Assembly: GCA_030528715.1 (NCBI GenBank)
Contig: JAUMYJ010000008.1
Span: 1 to 63,935, forward strand
Reading direction: 5' to 3'
Origin: Bacteroidales bacterium
GTDB taxonomy: Bacteria; Bacteroidota; Bacteroidia; Bacteroidales; Bacteroidaceae
Length of the DNA stretch: 63,935 nt
The stretch's first letter is position 1; each line of letters begins with the position of its first letter. Position numbers and translations under genes: made by a program. This document shows positions 9,545 through 17,484 of the stretch, one piece after another. The notes below the pieces were generated by a model, which saw only the letters and a program-made list of their open reading frames with translations, was not told where the DNA came from and made no database searches.

Positions 9545-10059
9545 CAGCCAAAAGCTTTTTCGCATGCCATCCATCGTCCTTGGGCTTTGAGTACTTGTTC
9601 GATAATATCTCGTGCGACACCTTCTCCTCCCTTGTGAGGAGAGATATAGGTACAAATACTTTGTATTTCAGGAGCTGCATCGGTAGGGCAGCAGCTACAC
9701 CCACAACGTTGTAGTACTTGATAGTCGGGTATGTCGTCACCTACGTAGAGTATTTCTTCGTCTTTAAGTCCATATTTAGCTTTCCAATCTTCGTAGTCTT
9801 CGGTTTTTTGGCTACTGGCTAGATATACGTCTTGTACCCCAAGGCTTTCGTAGCGTACGCGTACGGCTTGTGTTTTGCCACCTGTGATGATGGCTAATGG
9901 CATGCCAAGTTTAGCTGCTAGATGTAGTGCATAGCCATCTTTGATATTGGCTGTACGTAAGGGTTCGCCTTCTGCATTGACTGTGATGACGGTGTTGCTT
10001 AACACCCCATCTACGTCAAAAGCTAAGGCCTTAATTTTAGTTAGGTCATAGTTTATCAT
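9541..10059 (-). CDS. KdsC-like HAD-family phosphatase
   Basis: A 172-residue haloacid-dehalogenase-family protein of the small, cap-less KdsC/YrbI class, which forms tetramers and typically removes phosphate from KDO-8-phosphate during LPS synthesis. Motif I is DVDGVLS (Asp15/Asp17), motif II IITGG and motif III YVGDDIPD. The KDG block matches KdsC-type proteins. The CxxxCCP segment near residues 119-124 is unusual. It overlaps the DUF2520 gene start by 4 bp (9541-10059 against 10056), so the two are translationally coupled. KDO phosphatase is the best guess; another small-sugar phosphatase is possible. Confidence 0.82.
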   Translation of the reverse strand: MINYDLTKIKALAFDVDGVLSNTVITVNAEGEPLRTANIKDGYALHLAAKLGMPLAIITGGKTQAVRVRYESLGVQDVYLASSQKTEDYEDWKAKYGLKDEEILYVGDDIPDYQVLQRCGCSCCPTDAAPEIQSICTYISPHKGGEGVARDIIEQVLKAQGRWMACEKAFGW

Positions 10060-10853
10060 AGAGTGCTATTTTGTAATCTCTGTTTTGTTTGGTCTAGATA
10101 TTGGATACTTTCGCTCATATGGCGGTAGATGTCTTGCATGTATCGTGTGTCGTTTAGCATTTCGCAGTGTCGGGCTATGATTGCTTGCTCTTGGCGTATG
10201 GCAGGTCCTGTTTGTGCTAATGCTGGCGATAGCTGACAGGCTTTGCGAGCAGTTTCTTGTATCAGTGGGTGAAGTAGGCTAAAAGGGAGCTGTGCTTGCT
10301 CTAAGATCTCTGCCGCCAAGGCATAACTGTGGTTTGCAAAGTTAGAGGCAAAAACAGCTGCCAAATGTAGCAAACGTCGCTGTTCGTTACTAGCTCTATA
10401 TTGAGGACCTCCTAAGGTGTCGGCTAAGGCTTGTATGATGGCTTGTGCTTGTGGCGTGGTCCACGATAGTAGCAGTGGTATATAGCTAAAATCTACACTA
10501 TGCTCTAAAGAAAAAGTTTGAAAAGGGTAGAGTACACCGATATGTTGGCTAGCGGCGCTGAGTTCTTGCATGTCTAGGCTACCTGCTGTGTGCAACACTA
10601 CGGCATTGGTAGTCAAGTGATGTAGTTTGTGAGCTATTGTATTTATGGCACTATCTGAGGTACTAATGATATAGGCCTCAGCTTTTGCTAAGGTCTTGAA
10701 GTCAGTGGTAGCTGTGCAGCCAATACGCTCTGCTAGGCGTGCTGCCGAGGCTTGTGTGCGGCTTACAATCTGGACGACCTTGTGTCTGTTGCCATGTAGC
10801 GCAAGTGCTAGGTGTGTGGCTACACGGCCAGCACCAATGATGACAATGTTCAT
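10056..10853 (-). CDS. Rossmann-fold DUF2520 protein (oxidoreductase-like)
   Basis: 265 residues. The start MNIVIIGAGRVATHLA is a GxGxxA nucleotide-binding Rossmann motif like that of pyrroline-carboxylate reductase and NADP oxidoreductases. The C-terminal half (about 130-250) is the helical DUF2520 domain with the HLAAVFASNFANH block. The substrate is unknown. It lies 4 bp after the nitroreductase and overlaps the HAD gene. I recall DUF2520 next to a HAD gene in other Bacteroidetes, which suggests a shared but unassigned pathway. Confidence 0.82.
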   Translation of the reverse strand: MNIVIIGAGRVATHLALALHGNRHKVVQIVSRTQASAARLAERIGCTATTDFKTLAKAEAYIISTSDSAINTIAHKLHHLTTNAVVLHTAGSLDMQELSAASQHIGVLYPFQTFSLEHSVDFSYIPLLLSWTTPQAQAIIQALADTLGGPQYRASNEQRRLLHLAAVFASNFANHSYALAAEILEQAQLPFSLLHPLIQETARKACQLSPALAQTGPAIRQEQAIIARHCEMLNDTRYMQDIYRHMSESIQYLDQTKQRLQNSTL

Positions 10854-10857
10854 ACGA

Positions 10858-11430
10858 TTAGTGAATGTCTAGGTCTTGATAGGTTTCGTGAGCTTCGTTT
10901 TGCATACCATTAAAGTGTACTTTTTCCCAAGCTAATTCCCCTTGGCTAATAGGCTTGTGGTGTTTGTGTGTGGCATGGCCTATACTCAATATGCTATGGG
11001 CTTGTAACCCAGCAGGAATGTTTAGAATATCGGCTACGAAGTCAGCGCATGGTGTGCCATCAGTTTGTGTGCGTTGGTGTAGTTGTACCCAGCAAGCACC
11101 TAGTCCCAAGGCTTCGGCTTGTAGCCACATGAATGTGTGTGCTACGCTACAATCCTCGACCCAAGTATCGCTAGTATATGGCTCGGCAACAAACACGATA
11201 GCTACCGCAGCATGTTCAACAAAAGTACTCCCTATGGGTTTGCACTCTGAAAGTTGATGAAGTAGGTGAGGGGCATCAACTACGATGAATTGCCAGGGGC
11301 GTAAACTACGTGAAGAGGGGGCTCGTAGCCCTGCTTCAACAATTGTAACCACTTGCTCTTCGCTAAGTGACTCAGGGGTATAGTGGCGAATGCTCTGACG
11401 CTGAGCTATGAGTTCTTGAAAACTAAGCAT
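10858..11430 (-). CDS. Nitroreductase-family protein
   Basis: 190 residues, the usual size of the FMN-dependent nitroreductase fold. The N-terminal block RQSIRHYTPESLSEEQV and the APSSRSLRPWQFIVV block are the FMN-contacting signatures; GLGACWVQ near 125 is the second conserved region. Such proteins use NAD(P)H to reduce nitro groups, quinones or flavins; the natural substrate cannot be predicted. The C-terminus is rich in His. First gene of a three-gene unit. Confidence 0.88.
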   Translation of the reverse strand: MLSFQELIAQRQSIRHYTPESLSEEQVVTIVEAGLRAPSSRSLRPWQFIVVDAPHLLHQLSECKPIGSTFVEHAAVAIVFVAEPYTSDTWVEDCSVAHTFMWLQAEALGLGACWVQLHQRTQTDGTPCADFVADILNIPAGLQAHSILSIGHATHKHHKPISQGELAWEKVHFNGMQNEAHETYQDLDIH

Positions 11431-11487
11431 ATAAGAGGGGGTATCGGAAGGGGAAACAAATAGCTGATGCTAAACCATTGAATTTAA

Positions 11488-11524
11488 TAAAAATCCCTTG
11501 GCTACATAGTGTGAAGCCAAGGGA
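11488..11524 (-). terminator. Terminator of the rpmB-rpmG-DUF4295 operon
   Basis: On the minus strand TCCCTTGGCT pairs with AGCCAAGGGA (11494-11503 with 11515-11524) and is followed by TTTTTATT. It lies about 57 bp after the DUF4295 stop. In other Bacteroidetes I recall ftsY following here; it does not in this genome. Confidence 0.8.
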
Positions 11525-11580
11525 GTATATTCTACTTGCTTAGTTCTGTTGCTTTGACGCTACAAAACTGAAAGAGAAGA

Positions 11581-11739
11581 TTAGTTGTTGAAGAAGTCTT
11601 TTACGGCTTCATTAGGTACCATTTGCTCATCGAACACGTAAGCACCAGTCTTTGGGCTCTTTACCATTTTAATTACTTTTGTGTAAGAGCGACCGTCGGT
11701 CTTGCCAGATTGGAGGCTGGCTACAGTTTTCTTTGCCAT
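11581..11739 (-). CDS. DUF4295 small ribosome-operon protein
   Basis: A 52-residue basic protein starting MAKKTVASLQSGKTDGRSYT and ending in VKDFFNN. It matches DUF4295, a small conserved Bacteroidetes family found directly after rpmG. Its place in a ribosomal protein operon and its lysine-rich sequence suggest a ribosome-associated role, which is inference. The start codon is 14 bp after the rpmG stop. Confidence 0.9.
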   Translation of the reverse strand: MAKKTVASLQSGKTDGRSYTKVIKMVKSPKTGAYVFDEQMVPNEAVKDFFNN

Positions 11740-11753
11740 GGTCTATGCTTGTA

Positions 11754-11942
11754 TTACTTGATTTCTTTGTGTATAGTATAACGACGAAGGATTGGGTTAT
11801 ATTTACGCATTTCCAATCGTTCGGGCGTATTTTTACGATTTTTGGTAGTCACATAGCGTGAAGTACCTGGCAAACCGCTTTCTTTAATTTCGGTGCATTC
11901 GAGGATTACTTGTACTCTATTGCCTTTTGCTTTCTTAGCCAT
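11754..11942 (-). CDS. rpmG: 50S ribosomal protein L33
   Basis: 62 residues, [20 protein letters not shown] with the conserved [23 protein letters not shown] block of L33. The zinc-binding cysteine pairs of the C+ form are absent; a single Cys (CTEIK) remains, so this is the zinc-free form. Middle gene of rpmB-rpmG-DUF4295, with 14-bp gaps on both sides. Confidence 0.96.
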   Translation of the reverse strand: MAKKAKGNRVQVILECTEIKESGLPGTSRYVTTKNRKNTPERLEMRKYNPILRRYTIHKEIK

Positions 11943-11956
11943 GATAGTTATTCTAT

Positions 11957-12217
11957 TTAAGCGATTACCTTAATATCTTTCCAATCGCAGTAGCCTTTAG
12001 CTACGGCATTAACGAGTGCTGCATCAAGGCCAATTTTGTTGATGGTGCGTAGGCCAGAGGCACTCAGCTTTAATTGAATCCAGCATTCTTGCTCTACGTA
12101 GTAGAATTTTTTAGTAAACAAGTTCACATCAAAGGTACGCTTTGTACGACGTTTAGAGTGTGATACATTGTTGCCAATCATGGCTTTCTTACCTGTAATT
12201 TGACAAATCTTAGACAT
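11957..12217 (-). CDS. rpmB: 50S ribosomal protein L28
   Basis: 86 residues from [20 protein letters not shown], the standard L28 opening; the [12 protein letters not shown] block is the family signature. An in-frame ATG nine codons upstream would add MKRKNKRIA, which is not part of the family, so the internal start at 12217 is preferred. First gene of its operon behind a good promoter. Confidence 0.95.
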   Translation of the reverse strand: MSKICQITGKKAMIGNNVSHSKRRTKRTFDVNLFTKKFYYVEQECWIQLKLSASGLRTINKIGLDAALVNAVAKGYCDWKDIKVIA

Positions 12218-12281
12218 CGCTATCCGTTTATTTTTTCGTTTCAATCAATGGTATATCGGGTGCATCACGCCCAATACAGCG

Positions 12282-12312
12282 CAAAATTACAAATTTCTGA
12301 CGATATACACAA
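12282..12312 (-). promoter_or_regulatory. Predicted promoter of the rpmB operon
   Basis: On the minus strand TTG (12312-12310) and TAATTTTG (12289-12282) are 20 bp apart, a full match to the Bacteroidetes consensus. The start site would be near 12275, about 58 nt before the L28 ATG. Confidence 0.7.
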
Positions 12313-12407
12313 GCACTGACAGCATTTTGTTATAAATGAAGTGCTGATTTTTAGGACTATTGCTCGCTACTATGGTGTGTTACTACTTAATTGAGCTATG
12401 TAATGCC

Positions 12408-13505
12408 TTAGGCTTCTGCTGCAAAGCGGGCTACTTGTTCGCGAATGAGTTCGGCATCATCAAAGTAGTTGATTTTCATAGCTTGGCGTACCTCATCTAA
12501 TGTGGCAGCAGCAGCAGTACGAGCCTCTTCACAGCCTGCTTTTAGCATAGCATAGACGGCTGGAATATCCTTGGTGAACTCTGTACGACGCTCACGGATT
12601 GGGCGAAGCTCTTCTTGTAATATCTCGTTGAGAAAGTTCTTTACTTTGACATCTCCCAAGCCACCACGCATGTAGTGAGCTTTTAGCTCGTCAAGATTAG
12701 GGTAGTCTGGCAAAAAGGCTTCAAAATGTTCGGGACGGCTGAATGCATCAAGATAGGTGAATACGGTGTTACCTTCTACTTTCCCAGGGTCTTGTACGCG
12801 TAAATGGTCTGGGTCGGTAAACATACCGCGTACGGCTTTTTGAATGGTGTCGGCTGAGTCAGAGAGGTAGATACAATTGCCAAGTGACTTGCTCATCTTG
12901 GCTTTACCATCGGTACCTGGTAGGCGCATGCATGCCGCATTGTCTGGAAGCATGATAGCGGGCTCTACGAGTGTGTCGCCATAGATATGGTTGAAACGGC
13001 GTACGATTTCGCAAGTTTGTTCTAGCATAGGTTTTTGATCTTCACCTACGGGGACTACAGTAGCTTTGAAAGCAGCGATGTCTGCAGCTTGGCTGATAGG
13101 GTAGGTAAAGAACCCCACGGGAATGCTAGTTTCAAAATTACGCATTTGGATTTCAGTCTTTACCGTAGGGTTGCGTTGTAGACGCGACACTGTTACCATA
13201 TTTTGGAAGTAGAAAGCCAGCTCACATAATTCGGGTATTTGCGACTGAATGTAGATGGTGCTTTTAGTGGGGTCAAGTCCTACGGCAAGGTAATCTAGTG
13301 CAACCTCAATGACGTTTTGGCGTACTTTCTCGGGGTTGTCTGCATTATCTGTTAACGCTTGCGCATCAGCTATGAAAACATACATTTTGTCAAAGTCACC
13401 TTGTTCTTGTAGTAGTACACGGCGTTTGAGTGAGCCTACATAATGGCCTAAGTGAAGGCGGCCAGTAGGTCGGTCGCCTGTGAGCATGATTTTTTTCTTT
13501 TCCAT
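12408..13505 (-). CDS. trpS: Tryptophanyl-tRNA synthetase
   Basis: Class I synthetase charging tRNA-Trp. 365 residues, somewhat longer than the 330 of E. coli because of a C-terminal extension. The HIGH-type motif is [10 protein letters not shown] (about 15-24) and KMSKS is at 203-207. It lies 36 bp after the DEAD-box helicase gene and is the last gene of the lon-tgt-permease-helicase-trpS series. No clear terminator follows. Confidence 0.96.
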   Translation of the reverse strand: MEKKKIMLTGDRPTGRLHLGHYVGSLKRRVLLQEQGDFDKMYVFIADAQALTDNADNPEKVRQNVIEVALDYLAVGLDPTKSTIYIQSQIPELCELAFYFQNMVTVSRLQRNPTVKTEIQMRNFETSIPVGFFTYPISQAADIAAFKATVVPVGEDQKPMLEQTCEIVRRFNHIYGDTLVEPAIMLPDNAACMRLPGTDGKAKMSKSLGNCIYLSDSADTIQKAVRGMFTDPDHLRVQDPGKVEGNTVFTYLDAFSRPEHFEAFLPDYPNLDELKAHYMRGGLGDVKVKNFLNEILQEELRPIRERRTEFTKDIPAVYAMLKAGCEEARTAAAATLDEVRQAMKINYFDDAELIREQVARFAAEA

Positions 13506-13541
13506 ATTGGGGGTATCTTGGGAAGTCTGCGTTAAAATAAG

Positions 13542-14915
13542 TTATTCTGTTGTGGTTTGGGCTCTTACGCCTTCTGAATTGGGGGTATGGTGCTTGCTCC
13601 GTTTGCTCCGATGTTTACGTTTTTGTTGCTCACTAGTTGAAGATTTGTTTTGTTGTGGAGCGGTAGAGGTGTTTTTGCTTGTATGTAAACGAGGATTTCC
13701 CGAACTTCCTCGTCTATTAGTTCCCTGGTTGTTTTTTTGACTATGTTTATTAGGGCGTTTGCTCTCGATTTCTTCTTCGATTTCCTCCATCCCTTCTGGT
13801 AGGGGAAGACGATCTATGGTCTTTTCGAGAAAGTGCTCAATTGTAGCCCATTTACTACGGTCACGACCAGATACTAATGTAATGGCTGCCCCATCACGCC
13901 CTGCACGTGCGCTGCGCCCGATGCGATGTACATAGTCTTCGGCGTCATGTGGTACATCGTAGTTTATGACGAGGCGTATGTCGTCAATGTCGATTCCACG
14001 TGAGATGATGTCGGTGGCAACAAGGATATCTACCTCGCTAGTTTTGAAGCGGTACATCATTTGGTCACGCTCTTTTTGTGCGAGGTCTGAATGCATTTCG
14101 CCGACGTTAAACTTACTGCGTAGTAATACACGTGTAAGCTCTTTTACTTTGAGCTTTGATGACGAGAAAATAATAACTTTCTCAGGCGTTTCATGTTTGA
14201 AAATATCTTGAATGATACGTACCTTTTGCGTTTCTGCACAAAGGTAGCAGTTTTGCTTGATCTTTTCGGCTGGTTTTGATACGGCTAGTTTTATCTCGAC
14301 TGGCTTGTTCATGATCTTGCGCGCAAGCTCTACGATTTTATCGGGCATAGTAGCCGAGAAAAGGATTGTTTGGCGATTTTTGGGGAGTAGTTTTTCAATT
14401 TGCATGATATCGTCACTAAATCCCATGTCAAGCATACGGTCGGCTTCGTCTAAAATGAAGAATGATACCTTAGAGAAGTCTACATTGCCCAAAGAAGCAT
14501 GCGAAATCAAGCGACCAGGTGTGGCAATAATAACATCAGCACCACGTTCCAAACTGCGTTTTTCGTTGGCATAACGAATGCCGTCGTTACCACCATAGAT
14601 TGCCACACTTGATACATTCATAAAGTAGCTAAATCCTTCTAACGCTTGGTCTATTTGCTGTGCCAATTCGCGAGTTGGTGACATGATAAGGCAATTGACA
14701 GCATCTTGTGGGTACTTGCCACTACATAGTTTGCTGAGCACTGGAAGTAGAAAGGCAGCTGTCTTACCTGTGCCAGTTTGAGCCACACCGATGACATCAT
14801 GGCCTTCGAGTATGACGGGGATAGTTTGTTCTTGGACGGGTGTGCAGTCTTGAAACCCCATAGCATCTAGGGCATCAAAGACTTTGTCGTGTAAATCTAA
14901 TTCGTAAAAATCCAC
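13542..14915 (-). CDS. DEAD-box ATP-dependent RNA helicase (RhlE type)
   Basis: 457 residues. Motif I AQTGTGKT (45-52), DEAD box in ILDEADRMLD (about 154-157), SAT motif FSATMP and the C-terminal HRIGRSARAGRDG motif are all intact. The last 85 residues form a charged low-complexity tail rich in Lys, Arg, Ser and Asn, typical of RhlE proteins and used for RNA binding. Such helicases work in ribosome assembly and RNA turnover. It lies 47 bp after the permease gene, consistent with cotranscription. Confidence 0.93.
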   Translation of the reverse strand: MDFYELDLHDKVFDALDAMGFQDCTPVQEQTIPVILEGHDVIGVAQTGTGKTAAFLLPVLSKLCSGKYPQDAVNCLIMSPTRELAQQIDQALEGFSYFMNVSSVAIYGGNDGIRYANEKRSLERGADVIIATPGRLISHASLGNVDFSKVSFFILDEADRMLDMGFSDDIMQIEKLLPKNRQTILFSATMPDKIVELARKIMNKPVEIKLAVSKPAEKIKQNCYLCAETQKVRIIQDIFKHETPEKVIIFSSSKLKVKELTRVLLRSKFNVGEMHSDLAQKERDQMMYRFKTSEVDILVATDIISRGIDIDDIRLVINYDVPHDAEDYVHRIGRSARAGRDGAAITLVSGRDRSKWATIEHFLEKTIDRLPLPEGMEEIEEEIESKRPNKHSQKNNQGTNRRGSSGNPRLHTSKNTSTAPQQNKSSTSEQQKRKHRSKRSKHHTPNSEGVRAQTTTE

Positions 14916-14962
14916 GTGATAGCGGTATTATTCTTTGTTCTAAGTTATGAAGTGTGGTAAGC

Positions 14963-16297
14963 TTAGCGTGCCATACGATGATAGAGAATACCAGCGATGA
15001 GCGTAAAAAGAAGGTTGGGTAGCCATACGGATAGCATTGCTGGCCAATCGCTCTGAATAGCTAGCGTAGCCGAGAGTCGTTGAAATAGAATGTAGCCAAA
15101 ACTCAGAGCCAATCCTGCACCTAAGGAAAGTCCCATACCCGATTTTCGCTTTTGATTAGAAAGGCTAAAACCGATAATGGTTAGGATAAACGCAGCCAAA
15201 GGATCGGCAAAGCGGCGATGATATTCTAGCTCAAAGTTGATGACGTTTGTAGCCCCACGCATTGTTTGCCTATCGATAAACTCACGAAGCTCGGGTAGAG
15301 TGAGGGTTTCTTGCTCATTTAAGGTATAGAAGAGCTCCGATGGCTCTACCTTGATAAGTGTGTCAAGCTGTGCTCCACTACTGATAACTTCTTTTTGTCC
15401 TTTAAGATCACGTATTTTGTAACCACTTAATTTCCAGCGGTAGGGCTCAGCAGCCAGAGTATCGTATTGGATACGCTCGGCTGTAAGGTGTGCTATGAGC
15501 TGTTTATCTCGAAAGCGATCAAGCGAGAACCCCCATCCAGATTTTGTCGTTATGTCAAAGAACTCAATATGAGCTACTAAACCTGGCTCTACTTGTAACA
15601 TCACATTTTCGGCAGTGGTTATAGCTTGTCGTTTGATATAGGTGCTGCGAAAATTGTTCATGCGCTCTGTACCCGAAGGTATCACAAAGCTGCCAAGGTA
15701 AAAGCTTGCACCAGCAATTACTGCCGCTGACAAGAGGTAGGGCCGTAGCAAACGACGGAAGCTCACACCAGCTGCTTTCATCGCAATAATTTCTGAATTA
15801 CCAGCAAGTTTTGTGGTAAAGAATATGACCGATATAAAGACAAATAGCGAGCTAAACAGATAGGCAAAATAGGGGATAAAATTGACGTAATAGTCTAAAA
15901 TGATTTTACGCATTGGTGCTCCACTACGTGCAAAGCGATCAATCTGCTCATTGTAGTCAAACACGACAGCTATCGTAATAATCAATACGATAGAGAATAG
16001 ATAGGTGCCGAGAAACTGCCCTATGATATAGCGGTCTAAGCGTTTAATGCCTAAATAGCTTAACCACTTGCCAAGCGGTAGTTTAAGCCAGCGATGTTTT
16101 ACAGCGGTGTTATTTGCATGCTGATTGTGGCTCTGTGCTTGGCTAATGCGGTCATTTGCCGTTGTAAGCGTGCTTTGAGTATCTTTGCCCATCGTACTTT
16201 CATCTAGATGCTTTTTGAAAATGAGAGCATTTGGCGTTACCAAAGGAGACTGGCCTACGCACCAAGGCCAACGTTTGATGTTAAAGGGCAGTCGCAT
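14963..16297 (-). CDS. LptF/LptG-type (YjgP/YjgQ) LPS-export permease
   Basis: 444 residues. From about residue 83 it matches the LptF/G family: LDRYIIGQFLGTYLFSIVLI is the first membrane helix, with further helices near 130-160 and 185-205 and three near the C-terminus, enclosing a periplasmic beta-jellyroll-like region. These permeases pull LPS from the inner membrane with the ATPase LptB. The first 80 or so residues are a hydrophilic extension not usual in the family. An internal Met at residue 36 is a possible start, but an upstream start gives the normal 17-bp gap to tgt. I recall the lon-tgt-permease order in other Bacteroidetes. Confidence 0.88.
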   Translation of the reverse strand: MRLPFNIKRWPWCVGQSPLVTPNALIFKKHLDESTMGKDTQSTLTTANDRISQAQSHNQHANNTAVKHRWLKLPLGKWLSYLGIKRLDRYIIGQFLGTYLFSIVLIITIAVVFDYNEQIDRFARSGAPMRKIILDYYVNFIPYFAYLFSSLFVFISVIFFTTKLAGNSEIIAMKAAGVSFRRLLRPYLLSAAVIAGASFYLGSFVIPSGTERMNNFRSTYIKRQAITTAENVMLQVEPGLVAHIEFFDITTKSGWGFSLDRFRDKQLIAHLTAERIQYDTLAAEPYRWKLSGYKIRDLKGQKEVISSGAQLDTLIKVEPSELFYTLNEQETLTLPELREFIDRQTMRGATNVINFELEYHRRFADPLAAFILTIIGFSLSNQKRKSGMGLSLGAGLALSFGYILFQRLSATLAIQSDWPAMLSVWLPNLLFTLIAGILYHRMAR

Positions 16298-16314
16298 GGC
16301 ATAGGAGTATTAGG

Positions 16315-17445
16315 TTAGAGGCGCTGTGATAGGCGTACTACGGCCTCTCGTTTCCATGCTGCAAAGTCTCCTTGCTGAATATGGGCGCGAGCTTCAGTTA
16401 CGAGGCGTAGGTAAAAAGCAAGATTGTGGATACTTGCAATTTGTAGAGCGAGAAGTTCTTTGGCCTTAAAGAGGTGGTGTAAATAAGCTTTGGTGTATGT
16501 TGTATCTACAAAGCAGTCGCTCTCAGCATCTATTAGGCTGAAATCTTGCTCCCATCGCTTATTCTTAATGTTAATGATGCCGTTGGCTGTAAAAAGCATA
16601 GCGTTACGACCATTACGTGTCGGCATTACACAATCGAACATATCTACCCCACGCTCAATAGCTTCTAGAATATTTACTGGCGTGCCCACTCCCATCAAGT
16701 AGCGAGGCTTATCGTTAGGTAACAACTCATTAACAACCTCTATCATTTCATACATTTGTTCGGCTGGTTCGCCTACGGCTAAACCACCAATGGCATAGCC
16801 ATCAGCATCAAACTCTTGGACGAAATTGGCACTCTCACGACGCAAATCAGGATAAACACAGCCCTGTACTATTGGGAAGAGTGATTGCTTATGCCCATAG
16901 AGTGGCTCTGTGCTATTGAAACGATCAAAACAGCGTCGTAGCCAGCGGTGTGTTAGGTCAAGGCTCTTACGTGCATAGGCATAGTCTGCCGTACCAGGAG
17001 GGCATTCGTCAAAAGCCATCATGATGTCTGCCCCGATAGTGCGTTCAATATCCATTACGCCTTCGGGCGTGAAAAAATGTTTGCTTCCATCAATGTGTGA
17101 GCGAAACTCACAACCATCTTCACGTAGTTTACGAATACCTGTTAGCGAAAACACTTGAAAACCTCCACTGTCGGTCAGCATAGGTTTATTAAAACCAATG
17201 AACTTATGCAGTCCACCTGCCTTGCGCAGTGTTTCCATACCTGGACGCAAGTAGAGATGGTAGGTGTTTCCCAAAATGATTTGTGCTTTGATATCCTCAA
17301 TCAATTCGCGTGGGTGAATACCTTTCACAGAGCCTACAGTACCGACAGGCATAAAGATAGGGGTACATATCTCTCCATGGTCAGTCTTGATGCGCCCTGC
17401 ACGTGCATGGCTGTTAGGGTCGGTATGTTCTAGTGTAAACTTCAT
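16315..17445 (-). CDS. tgt: tRNA-guanine transglycosylase
   Basis: Exchanges guanine for preQ1 at the wobble position of Asp, Asn, His and Tyr tRNAs. 376 residues. The catalytic Asp92 lies in TDSGGFQVFS and the nucleophile Asp271 in MFDCVMPTRNGR; the pocket motif GGLAVGEP is present. The zinc site is degenerate: where the family has CxCxxC, this protein has SDCFVD (309-314), keeping only one Cys plus His340. I recall the same loss in Bacteroides TGT. It lies 39 bp after lon. Confidence 0.96.
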   Translation of the reverse strand: MKFTLEHTDPNSHARAGRIKTDHGEICTPIFMPVGTVGSVKGIHPRELIEDIKAQIILGNTYHLYLRPGMETLRKAGGLHKFIGFNKPMLTDSGGFQVFSLTGIRKLREDGCEFRSHIDGSKHFFTPEGVMDIERTIGADIMMAFDECPPGTADYAYARKSLDLTHRWLRRCFDRFNSTEPLYGHKQSLFPIVQGCVYPDLRRESANFVQEFDADGYAIGGLAVGEPAEQMYEMIEVVNELLPNDKPRYLMGVGTPVNILEAIERGVDMFDCVMPTRNGRNAMLFTANGIINIKNKRWEQDFSLIDAESDCFVDTTYTKAYLHHLFKAKELLALQIASIHNLAFYLRLVTEARAHIQQGDFAAWKREAVVRLSQRL

Positions 17446-17484
17446 CGTTACGTATGTATGCCTAGTCGTTTGGTCTTGAGTTTT

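Noticed and set aside
12218-12244. Upstream start for rpmB
   Set aside because: The added nine residues are outside the L28 family; MSKICQ is the standard start.
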